Positions 1 through 7,505 of a stretch of DNA of 9,576 nucleotides are shown piece by piece (the first letter of the stretch is position 1; each line of letters begins with the position of its first letter). This DNA is from JAAFJT01 sp043772905 (lineage in GTDB: Bacteria; Bacteroidota; Bacteroidia; Chitinophagales; Saprospiraceae). Under the pieces are notes generated by a model, which searched no databases, was not told where the DNA came from, and worked only from the letters and a program-made list of their open reading frames with translations. The stretch is taken from assembly GCA_043772905.1 (NCBI GenBank), contig JAYVFS010000221.1, positions 1-9,576 on the forward strand, given 5' to 3'. The position numbers and the translations under genes are program-made.

Positions 1-378
1 CAGCTCGTCTTCTAACTGATACACCGAGATAATTTGTTGATTCAATGCTTTTTCAAAGACCCTATAACAACTATCATCACTCATATAGTCTAATAAGGAC
101 TCTAATCTGTCATCTGTACAGTCTAAGCGAACCAAATTTGGGCTGCCCAAACTATACCGTAAAACATGCTGTAGGCTCATAAACCAGTCCTCGACATGAC
201 TCAATCGGTGGTCGCTCTCTGACAATATATACGTCAGAAAAACACAACTCAAGTCGCCTATACTTGAGCCCTGCCAATTCCCATGTACCGGAAAATGCTC
301 TGTTATTAAGCGAGATAGCTCTAAAATCTTTAATTCACTACAGATTAAGGGTACATCATCTATTCGTTCTACTTGCAT
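1..378 (-). CDS. Transposase N-terminus, IS1634/DUF4277-like (partial)
   Basis: An open frame of 126 codons runs from an ATG at 378 to the left edge with no stop, so the C-terminal part, including the DDE catalytic domain, lies outside the window. The translation begins MQVERIDDVPLI and carries HFPVHGNWQG (residues 28-37), then ILSESDHRLSHVEDW (51-65), LDCTDDRLESLL (85-96) and ISVYQL (117-122). This order matches my memory of the DUF4277 N-terminal domain of IS1634-family (IS4-like) transposases: an opening 'V.RIDD.PL', then 'HFP.HGNW.G', 'ILSE.DHRL..VE.W' and 'D.RL..LL'. No frameshift or stop breaks the visible part, so the gene may be intact. The element's end should lie between 379 and about 432, but I could not recognise a terminal inverted repeat with only one end visible. 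The gene runs in the same direction as the caspase gene beside it. Family assignment is from motifs only. Confidence 0.8.
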   Translation of the reverse strand, partial: MQVERIDDVPLICSELKILELSRLITEHFPVHGNWQGSSIGDLSCVFLTYILSESDHRLSHVEDWFMSLQHVLRYSLGSPNLVRLDCTDDRLESLLDYMSDDSCYRVFEKALNQQIISVYQLEDEL

Positions 379-432
379 ACGCAAGGTTACGATATTTCTT
401 TTTTTCCGTTTGTAAAATCAACGAAACGTGAG

Positions 433-471
433 AAAAAAGTATTGAAAAAAGATAGTTTTCAAGAAAATACT
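433..471 (-). terminator. Probable weak intrinsic terminator after the caspase gene
   Basis: Read on the minus strand, just past the caspase stop codon, TTGAAAA and TTTTCAA (plus-strand 442-448 and 456-462) form a 7-bp stem around a 7-nt loop. The stem is followed by a six-T run (plus-strand A433-A438, interrupted by AC). An outer AGTA/TACT pairing (438-441 with 468-471) may extend it. The stem is A+T-rich, so termination would be modest. If it belongs to the caspase gene, the insertion-sequence boundary lies to its left. Confidence 0.35.
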
Positions 472-481
472 GAGGGGAGCC

Positions 482-2314
482 TCATTCATTCACAGCCACC
501 CTAAAAGCATCTTTTACAGGCACGTCTATATCATTATTTTGTTTTTTGAAAAACGACAACTCTAATAACGAGGGTTTTCGATAAGGCTTTCCTGTCCGTT
601 CTTTTAGTTTTGTTAGAAACACATTTGTTTTAGTCGAATCGGCAATGACTGGGCAGGTATCGCAAAAATTGGGTTGTCTGTGTATGTCGTTACCCATGAT
701 GATTTTCCATTCTTTTTGTGTCACCTCATTTTTGCTGATTAAAAAATCTTTAACCGCAATATTGAACGGTTTTTTACTGCCACCCATAACATTTAGGGTA
801 TAAACGCCGCCTTTTACAGGCATCATATTGTCTTCAAAAGGGTCAAGCGGGTCATTTTTTTGTACATTTACTGAGGGGGGTAACAATACGCCTTTTGTAT
901 TATCAATCAACGTAATTTTGCTTTTGTTCCAAAGTGGTTGAATAACATAAACATTGAGCAACCAAAAACCAATGAATAAACCAATAATAATTGCCCCAAC
1001 ACCGACATTGATTTTATTGATTTGCCAGTTTTCGCTGTCATTTTCAACGGTTTTTGTAGCAATTTTTTCCGTTTCTTCTACTTTCGGTTTAGGTTCTTTT
1101 TTTACAATTGGCTTTGGTTCAGGTTTGAGGACAGTCGGTTTCACTGTCTTTGTTTCAACTTTTGGTTTTGGATTCAAAAAAGCATGGGCTTCTTCCGTGT
1201 ATTGACCGTTAGGGAATTTATCCAGATACGCCAACATGCCTGTTCGTGTGCGCGGTGTTTTTGCCCACGTTTCCCTGTCTTCTGCCGCTTCCAAACGTTC
1301 TCTTGCTTCATTTCTGTAAGGCGAATCAGCGTTTTTTTGCCAAAATTGGAAATAGGCATCGGCTGTATTCGTGCGTTTTGTCCGTTCCCACAAGGCGGAG
1401 TGTGCCTTTTCTGCCGCTTCTTTTTCCAATTGTATGATGTGATTTTCGGCTTCTTTTCGGTTTATACTGAGGGGGTAGATTTGGATAAATTTTTGAAAAT
1501 CTACGACCGTATTTTTACTCAAAACGGTTGCCCAATCCGCTTTTTCATCGTTTTTCAAGTGAAAATAGAACTGCCCGCCTTCGTGTCCTCTTACTTTCAG
1601 GGGTTCACCACGAGGCGTTTGGTCGGCATTGGCGGAAACGATTTCCATCATTTTGGCACATAATTCAGCTACGCCTAATGCCTTGTCATTTTTATCCAAT
1701 AAGTCCAACAATTTGGAAGCAAAAGGACTGTTTGTGCCTGGTTTTCCATCGTCCACAATTTCATTGCGTCCTGCGGTCAAGCCCCAACGAGATGCGTCTC
1801 TTTCAAGGCGTTCTGAAATGTCTCGATTGGCATCTCGCCCTGAAAACAACGTTCCAGAAAAACAGGAATCCGCAATGAGAAAAGTATGATGACTTGGAAT
1901 GGCATTCAACACGTCTCGAATCGTGGAATTGGGCAAATAAGTGTCAAAGGCACTTCGTTCTGCATCAACAGGAATCCAGTAACCCTGTTGAAAAACCCTA
2001 TCGAACTCGCCATGTCCAGAGAAATAAATGATGAGATTGTCGCCTTGGTTGACCTTTTCCGCCAATTGCCGAAAGGCTCTTTGAATATTGCGGCTATTGG
2101 CTTGGGCATCGAAAAGAGTGGTTATGTTTTCTGCGTCAAACTGGTATTTTGAAGTCAATAACTGGATAAAATCCTGCACATCTTTGACAGCATTTTTCAA
2201 TTTTGGACAAAACACATAGTCGTTTATGCCCACCGCAAAGAGATAGTTTTTGCCCTTGTTCTGTATCGTTTCATTATACTGAGGGGGGCGACCGATTGCA
2301 CCTTTTTCAGCCAT
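482..2314 (-). CDS. Membrane-anchored caspase-like protease with short SUMF1-like domain
   Basis: The protein is 610 residues with start ATG at 2314. An in-frame ATG at 2350 is rejected because it overlaps a TATATTTG promoter box and adds a non-conserved leader. Residues about 22-255 form a caspase-like (peptidase C14) domain: beta strand YLFAVGIND, catalytic His101 in YFSGHGE and catalytic Cys151 in ADSCFSG. Residues about 260-385 hold three helical repeats of the type FxxFIxxYPxSxxRxEAE, as often seen behind bacterial caspases. A Lys/Pro/Glu-rich linker (382-425) leads to one membrane helix (about 435-457). Residues about 498-610 resemble SUMF1/FGE: PVKGGVYTL, IAVKDFLISKNEVTQKEWKIIMG, CPV, KERTGKPYR, and a closing FRVA. 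The central part of SUMF1, between the PTEAEWE-like region and FRVA, is missing. With no signal peptide, the protease should face the cytoplasm and the SUMF1-like domain the periplasm (inference). Substrate unknown; roles in stress, cell death or defence are possible but not shown. Three TACTGAGGGG motifs lie inside the gene. Confidence 0.9.
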   Translation of the reverse strand: MAEKGAIGRPPQYNETIQNKGKNYLFAVGINDYVFCPKLKNAVKDVQDFIQLLTSKYQFDAENITTLFDAQANSRNIQRAFRQLAEKVNQGDNLIIYFSGHGEFDRVFQQGYWIPVDAERSAFDTYLPNSTIRDVLNAIPSHHTFLIADSCFSGTLFSGRDANRDISERLERDASRWGLTAGRNEIVDDGKPGTNSPFASKLLDLLDKNDKALGVAELCAKMMEIVSANADQTPRGEPLKVRGHEGGQFYFHLKNDEKADWATVLSKNTVVDFQKFIQIYPLSINRKEAENHIIQLEKEAAEKAHSALWERTKRTNTADAYFQFWQKNADSPYRNEARERLEAAEDRETWAKTPRTRTGMLAYLDKFPNGQYTEEAHAFLNPKPKVETKTVKPTVLKPEPKPIVKKEPKPKVEETEKIATKTVENDSENWQINKINVGVGAIIIGLFIGFWLLNVYVIQPLWNKSKITLIDNTKGVLLPPSVNVQKNDPLDPFEDNMMPVKGGVYTLNVMGGSKKPFNIAVKDFLISKNEVTQKEWKIIMGNDIHRQPNFCDTCPVIADSTKTNVFLTKLKERTGKPYRKPSLLELSFFKKQNNDIDVPVKDAFRVAVNE

Positions 2315-2347
2315 AAGAGTAGAAGAGTTTATTTTAAAATTAAAATA

Positions 2348-2355
2348 CAAATATA
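2348..2355 (-). promoter_or_regulatory. Bacteroidota-type -7 promoter box for the caspase gene
   Basis: The minus strand reads TATATTTG here, an exact match to the Bacteroidota sigma-A -7 consensus TAnnTTTG. It lies 33 bp before the chosen ATG at 2314, which would leave a leader of about 25-30 nt. No good TTTG -33 element is seen at the usual 17-23 bp; the nearest T-rich candidate is about 25 bp upstream. The box implies that the caspase gene is transcribed separately from the hydrolase pair. Confidence 0.5.
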
Positions 2356-2395
2356 AAAAAAATGACTGATTGTAGAGACGTAAAATATTGAATTT

Positions 2396-3556
2396 CTACT
2401 TCAACGCCTTTGCCACCGCTTCATTGCCACTCAATGCGCCGCTTGGTTTAGGATGTTCTTTTGTGAAAACGGTCAAATCCTCTGTCGTTAAAATCGTATT
2501 AACCGACTCATCTACTTTGCCATCTTTCAAGACTTTATTGATGTCAAGTCCTAAATGTTTTGCCAAAAAAGTATAAGCCGCTTGCCTTTTATTCACGCCA
2601 TAGTCATGCTTTTCCGTTGGGAAATGTGCGTTTTCGACCTCATTTTGAGCATTATAGAAACCATAAATGCGCTGAATATGCGGAAATTCCAATTCAGGCG
2701 TGTGTTTTGTCCAATCATCACCATCTGAAATCAGCAGCATGGGTTTAGGTGCAAAGCAAGCTGCAATTTCAACATTTGTCGTCTGATGTGTCGGACGTTT
2801 ATGAATCGGCATACCACTTTCGCATGTACAGCCACCAAAAAAATAACCCGAAACCATCACCACAGGTACTGAAACAGCGATGCGTTTGTCAACAGCTGCC
2901 AATAAAAACGTCTGTGTGCCACCGCCCGATTCACCTGTAACACCGATGCGTTTTTTGTCAACATTGGGCAAGTGACTCACAAAACTGACCGCCACTAAAC
3001 TATTGATTAACTGCAATTTAAGTGCCTTTTCGATTTTATGGTCGCAATATTTTGAATCACCTACGCCCACCATATCGTAAGCAAAAACAACTGCACCCAT
3101 GCGGGCTAAAGTCGCACAGCGTTGTTGCGTGTATTCCTTGTAACGCGGGTCGGGGCCATGTCCATGCGGACATAAAATGGCGGCTGTTTTGCCTGTTATA
3201 CTGAGGGGTCTATAAAGATTTCCAGTTACATAAATACCATTCAAACTTTCAAATGATACATTCTCAACAGAATAGCCATTCATCAGCCGTTTGCTATGAA
3301 TCGTTATATTTTTCGGCTTTTTATGGCTAATTTTCTTGATTTCAGCACCTTCTAAGATACCTTTGCGAATCAAAGTGGCTCGTTTTTCCCAACTGTTTTT
3401 GTCGGTATAGAGCTTCGCTAAGTCTTGATGAACGGTGACAGCTTGCGCTTCGGTGTAGAAAGCCCGGTGCATCAATTTAGGCTTTTCTGGATTGAATTGA
3501 CTAAAAGAGGTTGTGTAAATGCTCATAAAAATGAGGATGGCAAGGACTGATTTCAT
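2396..3556 (-). CDS. Secreted alpha/beta hydrolase (acetyl-xylan-esterase-like)
   Basis: A 386-residue exported serine hydrolase. Residues 1-20 are a signal peptide (Lys3, a hydrophobic stretch from residue 4, then SFSQ), with likely cleavage around residue 19-20. The core begins near residue 98 with VSFESLNGIYVTGNLYRP. An oxyanion-hole type CPHGHG lies at 129-134, AYDMVGVGDS at 159-168, and the nucleophile elbow GESGGG puts the catalytic Ser at 210. The acid is probably within SDGDD (277-281) and the base His317 in EKHDYG. This order fits the large alpha/beta hydrolase group annotated as acetyl xylan esterase or prolyl-oligopeptidase-like; the natural substrate cannot be read from sequence. 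The cysteine-bearing GGCTCESGMP (241-250), in the cap region, could be substrate-contacting or disulfide-forming. It follows the 3569-4549 gene by 12 bp on the same strand, so the two are probably co-transcribed. One TACTGAGGGG motif (3199-3208) encodes part of RPLSI, just before the first core strand. Confidence 0.85.
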   Translation of the reverse strand: MKSVLAILIFMSIYTTSFSQFNPEKPKLMHRAFYTEAQAVTVHQDLAKLYTDKNSWEKRATLIRKGILEGAEIKKISHKKPKNITIHSKRLMNGYSVENVSFESLNGIYVTGNLYRPLSITGKTAAILCPHGHGPDPRYKEYTQQRCATLARMGAVVFAYDMVGVGDSKYCDHKIEKALKLQLINSLVAVSFVSHLPNVDKKRIGVTGESGGGTQTFLLAAVDKRIAVSVPVVMVSGYFFGGCTCESGMPIHKRPTHQTTNVEIAACFAPKPMLLISDGDDWTKHTPELEFPHIQRIYGFYNAQNEVENAHFPTEKHDYGVNKRQAAYTFLAKHLGLDINKVLKDGKVDESVNTILTTEDLTVFTKEHPKPSGALSGNEAVAKALK

Positions 3557-3568
3557 TGTTATTATTGT

Positions 3569-4549
3569 TTAAAATACCTTTTTCAAAAATTCATCAATAT
3601 ACTTCACCGTCGGCTCAAACCACGGATTAAACAAACAAAACGAATGAGGCGCATTAGAAAAAGTATGTACTTCTGAATACGTTTTGTAAGTCTCTAATTT
3701 TGTCAAATAATCACTACGTCCAGCGTGCATTCTGTCCACGCCGCTGTTCAAAAATAAGATCGGTGGCGTTTGTGCATCCACATGATTGAGGGCAGAAGCG
3801 GTTTGCCAAAGGCCAGGGTTTTCCGTTTTTGAATACCCAAACCAATACGTGGCGGCAGAAGTTGAACGGCTGTCGTCACCTTCACCTGATTCGGGATGAA
3901 TGAATGCGAGAATGCCGTCTATATCAACGATGGCATTGACTTTTGTTGAATGTCCAACATTGCCAGAAGTACCTTCAAATTCTGGATTATCACCTGTCGT
4001 ACCCAATAGCGTAGAGAGTTGACCACCTGCCGAAAAGCCAATGGTTGCGATGCGATTGGTGTCAATTTTGTACTTTTTGGCATTGGCGCGCATCCAACGC
4101 AAAGCGGCTTTTAGGTCATAAACGGCTGCTGGATAAAGGGCTTCTGTCGAAAGCCGATATTCAGGCGTAAAGCAGACATAACCCAAAGCTGCCAAGTGTT
4201 GCGCCAAAGGAATATGTTGCTGCCGATTGCCTGTACGCCAACCGCCACCGTGAATAATAAGGATAGCAGGACGTGCTTTTCGCAGCTTTTTCTTAGGATA
4301 AAACGCATCGAGCAACAATTTTCGCTCTCCAATGGTATTATAAACAATGTCTTTTTCTGCTTTTACTGAGGGGGGTGTTTTGTCCGAAATCCACGAAATC
4401 GCAACATCAGGATGCGACTTTTTGATGTCTTTAAAAGCCTTAAAAGTGGTATAGCCCGTATCTCTTTTACCTGTTAAACCTTTTGTGGATTGAGCAAAAA
4501 GTGCATGTGTGAATAGAAGGACAGAAGCGATGTGTAGGTACTTGTTCAT
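3569..4549 (-). CDS. Secreted alpha/beta hydrolase, BD-FAE/esterase-lipase type
   Basis: A 326-residue exported esterase-like protein. Residues 1-20 form a signal peptide ending LFAQ. The mature part shows DIVYNTIGERKLLLDAFYPKK (67-87), the oxyanion motif HGGGW (100-104), the nucleophile elbow GFSAGG (171-176; Ser173), a probable acid Asp272 in SGVDRMH, and the base His302 in NAPHSF. HGGGW plus GxSAGG is typical of the hormone-sensitive-lipase/BD-FAE group of carboxylesterases, which includes acetyl and feruloyl esterases acting on plant polysaccharide side chains; the actual substrate is unknown. Length and triad look complete. It is the first gene of the minus-strand pair with the 2396-3556 hydrolase, and diverges from the molybdenum hydroxylase genes. 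One TACTGAGGGG motif (4364-4373) falls in the linker before the core (TPPSV, residues 58-62). Confidence 0.88.
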   Translation of the reverse strand: MNKYLHIASVLLFTHALFAQSTKGLTGKRDTGYTTFKAFKDIKKSHPDVAISWISDKTPPSVKAEKDIVYNTIGERKLLLDAFYPKKKLRKARPAILIIHGGGWRTGNRQQHIPLAQHLAALGYVCFTPEYRLSTEALYPAAVYDLKAALRWMRANAKKYKIDTNRIATIGFSAGGQLSTLLGTTGDNPEFEGTSGNVGHSTKVNAIVDIDGILAFIHPESGEGDDSRSTSAATYWFGYSKTENPGLWQTASALNHVDAQTPPILFLNSGVDRMHAGRSDYLTKLETYKTYSEVHTFSNAPHSFCLFNPWFEPTVKYIDEFLKKVF

Positions 4550-4571
4550 TTTTCTTTTGTTAAAACACGGA

Positions 4572-4592
4572 TTCCAAAGAATTCCTTTGGAA
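4572..4592. repeat. 8-bp inverted repeat in the divergent intergenic region
   Basis: TTCCAAAG (4572-4579) and CTTTGGAA (4585-4592) are perfect complements around AATTC, in the 232-bp gap (4550-4781) between the divergent hydrolase and molybdenum hydroxylase genes. The site begins 23 bp before the minus-strand hydrolase ATG, so it could be an operator or a leader hairpin of that mRNA. I saw no clear TAnnTTTG promoter box for either direction in this gap. Confidence 0.45.
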
Positions 4593-4742
4593 GGGGGAAA
4601 TTACACTTTATTCTAAAGTCCGTTGTCTAAAAAACAATGTTTTTAACGAAAAAGAGCGAGTTACATGTAAAAATAAGCGTACTTTAAAGCAAATTTTAAG
4701 AAAATCAGCGAAAACCAGTCGCATCTGTTCAATCAGTGGTCA

Positions 4743-4767
4743 AATCATAAAATCCAATCATAAAATC
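4743..4767 (+). repeat. Direct repeat just before the [2Fe-2S] subunit gene
   Basis: AATCATAAAATC occurs twice exactly (4743-4754 and 4756-4767) with a 13-bp period; a shorter AATCAT follows at 4775-4780, touching the start codon at 4782. It is A+T-rich and sits where a ribosome-binding region would be. No Shine-Dalgarno sequence is evident, which is usual in Bacteroidota. It may be a regulatory site or simple slippage. Confidence 0.4.
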
Positions 4768-4781
4768 TAAATCGAATCATC

Positions 4782-5240
4782 ATGGCTTTATACACACTCA
4801 AAATCAACGGCAAAGACTACAAAACCGATGTTGCCGAAGATACACCGCTTCTGTGGGTCTTGCGCGACCACATCGGATTGACGGGGACAAAATACGGTTG
4901 CGGCATTGCTTCTTGCGGTGCCTGTACGGTGCATATTGATGGACAAGCAATGCGCTCATGCGTGATGCCTGTGTCTGCGATTGCAACGTCAAAAATTACA
5001 ACCATCGAAGGTTTGTCAGTGAAAGGCGACCATCCGCTGCAAAAGGCATGGGATGAAAAGGATGTATCTCAATGTGGCTATTGCCAAGCAGGACAAATCA
5101 TGTCGGCAGCAGCGTTGCTCAAAACCAATCCGAAGCCTTCCGATGCGGACATTGACAATGCTTTGGCGGGTAATCTCTGTCGTTGTGGCACGTATCATCG
5201 CATCAAAGATGCTGTGAAATTAGCAGCTAAAAAGGCGTAA
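4782..5240 (+). CDS. Molybdenum hydroxylase [2Fe-2S] subunit (IorA-like)
   Basis: A 152-residue small subunit of the xanthine-dehydrogenase/aldehyde-oxidase superfamily, of the two-subunit isoquinoline 1-oxidoreductase (IorA) type. It carries electrons from the molybdenum centre of the partner protein to an outside acceptor. The N-terminal plant-ferredoxin-like domain holds the first cluster with Cys40, Cys45, Cys48 and Cys60 (motif YGCGIASCGACTV). The C-terminal helical domain holds the second with Cys98, Cys101, Cys133 and Cys135 (CGYC and CRC, within QCGYCQAGQIM and GNLCRCGTYHRI). All eight ligands are present and the length is normal for the family. There is no signal peptide; by analogy with related exported enzymes, it probably folds and crosses the membrane with the Tat-bearing large subunit. 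The ATG at 4782 gives the expected short beta-strand start. It precedes the large-subunit gene by 92 bp on the same strand. Confidence 0.95.
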   Translation: MALYTLKINGKDYKTDVAEDTPLLWVLRDHIGLTGTKYGCGIASCGACTVHIDGQAMRSCVMPVSAIATSKITTIEGLSVKGDHPLQKAWDEKDVSQCGYCQAGQIMSAAALLKTNPKPSDADIDNALAGNLCRCGTYHRIKDAVKLAAKKA

Positions 5241-5294
5241 CGCCGACGTTTTGTGTATTCGCCAACTGCAAGTTGGTGCTACGTAGCGCTACGT
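5234..5294. repeat. Cluster of small palindromes between the two hydroxylase genes
   Basis: Three palindromic units follow one another. GGCGT/ACGCC (5234-5244) spans the stop codon of the small subunit. An 8-bp stem with one G-U pair, CGCCAACT/AGTTGGTG, closes a GCA loop (5260-5278). ACGTAGCGCTACGT is a perfect 14-bp palindrome (5281-5294), overlapping GCTACGTAGC (5278-5287). The arrangement resembles REP-like intergenic hairpins. In the polycistronic mRNA it could limit 3' decay of the small-subunit message and set the ratio of the two subunits. Confidence 0.55.
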
Positions 5295-5295
5295 C

Positions 5296-5326
5296 ATTCA
5301 CCATTTTCCATTCACCATTCACCATT
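5296..5326 (+). repeat. ATTCACC short direct repeats before the large-subunit start
   Basis: ATTCACC occurs at 5296-5302, 5310-5316 and 5317-5323, each followed by ATT, in the last 40 bp before the ATG at 5333. It lies in the leader of the large-subunit gene. It could be slippage-derived or affect translation; nothing else is visible. Confidence 0.4.
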
Positions 5327-5332
5327 AATAAA

Positions 5333-7474
5333 ATGCAACATAACAGACGAGATTTCATAAAATATGCAGCAACCACAGGCGGTGGTTTGTTGTTGGGTTT
5401 CAATATATTAACGCCTAAACGCTTTAGTTCGGCAGTCATTACGGCTGATGCAGAAGGGGCGTTGTCATTCAATGCCTATTTGTCTATCAATGTGGACGGT
5501 ACGGCAACCATTTTTTCACCAAATCCTGAATCGGGTCAAGGCATTAAAACCTCTTTCCCGATGACCGTTGCCGAGGAATTGGATATGGATTGGAAATTGG
5601 TCAAAGTGGAACAAGCACCATTAGACAGTAAGCGGTTTGAAAGACAAGTCGCAGGCGGTAGTGGTTCAACGCCGCACTCATGGAAACGCCTACGTGAAGC
5701 AGGTGCAACCGCACGTCAAATGCTCATGGAAGCGGCGGCGAAACGCTGGCAAGTACCCGTCAGTAGTTTGACAACGGATATGGGTAAAGTCTGGCACAAA
5801 GCCACCAATCGCAAATTGACTTATGGCGAATTAGCATTAGACGCGGCACAACTCACACCGCCTAAAAACATCACATTAAAAGACAGAAAAGATTTCAAAA
5901 TCATCGGCACGTTTGTCAGTGGTGTTGACAATCATGCCATTACGACAGGCAAAGCGATTTATGGCTTGGATTTTAAACGTGAAGGGATGCTGATTGCGAT
6001 GATTCAACGTCCACCGGCTTTTGGTTTGAAACTCAAATCTTTTGATGGTTCGGCAGCGAAAGCGATGGCGGGCATTGTAGATGTGGTGTCGTTCAGTAAC
6101 AAAGTTGCCGTTGTCGGCAAAACGACTTGGGAAGTGAAAAAAGCTCGAGAAACCCTCAAAATCGAATGGGAAAAAGACGAAACGCTTGAAAGTTCAGTTG
6201 ACCACAATCGTATTTTCAAAGAATTGATGAACAGCGATAAAGCTGAAGTGCGCCGAAAGAACGGTGATACTGAGGGGGTCTTCAAAACGGCGGCAAAGGT
6301 GATTGAAGCAGAATTTCAATGCCCGTTTTTGCCGCATAACTCTATGGAACCCATGAATTTCTTTGCCGATGTGCGCGGTGACAAAGCAGAATTGATTGGA
6401 CCAACGCAAAATCCTGGCTCTAATCGTGACCAAGTGGCAAAACTACTGAACATACCGAAAGAAAATGTTTCGGTGGAGATGACGCGCATGGGTGGCGGCT
6501 TTGGTCGTCGTTTGAACAGTGATTTCGCTTTGGAAGCTGCCGAGTTGTCGAGTCTCATCAAAAAGCCTGTCAAAGTGATGTGGACACGCGAAGACGATAT
6601 GGCGGGCGGCATTTATCGCCCTGCGTGTCGCTACCGTTTCCGCATGGCGTTGGACAAAAACAATGCGATTATTGGCTACGAACAGCGGGGTGTGGGCATC
6701 AATGCGGGTGACGCGACGCGCGGTGGCAACAACTTTCCGTCAGGTGCAATACCAAATGTGTTGATTGATTCTGTCAATCATAAATCGCCGATTACGACAG
6801 GCCCGTGGCGTGCGCCGATTACCAATTTCTTAGCGTATGCCGAGCAAGCCTTTTTAGATGAAGTGGCTGAAAAGATGGGAAAAGACCCTATCCAAATGCG
6901 GCTTGACCTCTTGGATAATGCCAAAAGCAGCCCAGTCGGAGACATCAAGTACGATATTGACCGATTCAAGAAAGTCATTCAGACCGTTGCAGAAAAAGCG
7001 AATTGGGGCAAAAAAGGGAAAGACATTTATCAAGGTTTCAGCGTCTATTTCTCACACAATTCGTATGTCGCTCAAATTGCAGAGGTTGTATTAGACAAAA
7101 AGCAACCCGTTTTGAAAAAGGTCTATTGTGCTGTTGATTGTGGCATTTTGGTTAATAAAAGCGGTGCGCTCAATCAATCCGTTGGCAGCATCGTGGATGG
7201 TCTCGGTCATGCCATGTATGGCAATTTAACGTTCAAAGACGGTGTCGCAGAGCAAAACAACTTCAATACGTATCGCATGATTCGCATCAATGAAGTACCC
7301 GAAGTTGAAGTGCATTTTGTGGACAATGGCATTGACCCAACAGGTCTCGGTGAGCCTGTATTGCCGCCGCTTGGTGGTGCGGTTGCCAATGCGTTTTATA
7401 AAGCGACGGGGAAACGGATTCGGCAACAACCGTTTATTAATGAGGAGAATACGTTGTTGGAGAAGTTTTTATGA
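5333..7474 (+). CDS. Molybdenum hydroxylase Moco subunit (IorB-like), Tat-exported
   Basis: A 713-residue catalytic subunit of the isoquinoline 1-oxidoreductase/aldehyde-dehydrogenase branch of the xanthine dehydrogenase family; it hydroxylates N-heterocycles or aldehydes with water as oxygen source. The start at 5333 is chosen because it places a twin-arginine signal at the N-terminus (NRRDFIK, residues 4-10, then a Gly/Leu-rich stretch to about 24). An upstream in-frame start at 5273 would translate the palindromes and ATTCACC repeats. Moco-binding signs are MGGGFGRR (386-393), GPWRAP (490-495), and GLGEPVLPP (671-679), where Glu674 aligns with the catalytic glutamate. The last part, GGAVANAFYKATGKRIR, is typical of IorB proteins. 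Length is normal. No FAD subunit gene or XdhC-like maturation gene is in the window; IorAB types need no FAD subunit and usually pass electrons to a cytochrome or quinone. The substrate cannot be predicted. A TACTGAGGGG motif (6268-6277) encodes DTEGV at residues 312-316, near a domain boundary. Confidence 0.95.
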   Translation: MQHNRRDFIKYAATTGGGLLLGFNILTPKRFSSAVITADAEGALSFNAYLSINVDGTATIFSPNPESGQGIKTSFPMTVAEELDMDWKLVKVEQAPLDSKRFERQVAGGSGSTPHSWKRLREAGATARQMLMEAAAKRWQVPVSSLTTDMGKVWHKATNRKLTYGELALDAAQLTPPKNITLKDRKDFKIIGTFVSGVDNHAITTGKAIYGLDFKREGMLIAMIQRPPAFGLKLKSFDGSAAKAMAGIVDVVSFSNKVAVVGKTTWEVKKARETLKIEWEKDETLESSVDHNRIFKELMNSDKAEVRRKNGDTEGVFKTAAKVIEAEFQCPFLPHNSMEPMNFFADVRGDKAELIGPTQNPGSNRDQVAKLLNIPKENVSVEMTRMGGGFGRRLNSDFALEAAELSSLIKKPVKVMWTREDDMAGGIYRPACRYRFRMALDKNNAIIGYEQRGVGINAGDATRGGNNFPSGAIPNVLIDSVNHKSPITTGPWRAPITNFLAYAEQAFLDEVAEKMGKDPIQMRLDLLDNAKSSPVGDIKYDIDRFKKVIQTVAEKANWGKKGKDIYQGFSVYFSHNSYVAQIAEVVLDKKQPVLKKVYCAVDCGILVNKSGALNQSVGSIVDGLGHAMYGNLTFKDGVAEQNNFNTYRMIRINEVPEVEVHFVDNGIDPTGLGEPVLPPLGGAVANAFYKATGKRIRQQPFINEENTLLEKFL

Positions 7475-7505
7475 TTATGCAGTAGATGTCATAAAAAAAT
7501 GAATC

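Noticed and set aside
1022..1663. 213-codon plus-strand open frame opposite the caspase gene
   Set aside because: It is antisense to a well-supported gene, with Phe/Cys-rich translation typical of a shadow frame.
2315..2350. In-frame upstream ATG at 2350 for the caspase gene
   Set aside because: It overlaps the TATATTTG promoter box and would add 12 residues of low-complexity translation; ATG 2314 fits better.
5273..5332. Upstream in-frame start for the Moco subunit
   Set aside because: It would translate palindromes and ATTCACC repeats and bury the twin-arginine signal 20 residues inside.
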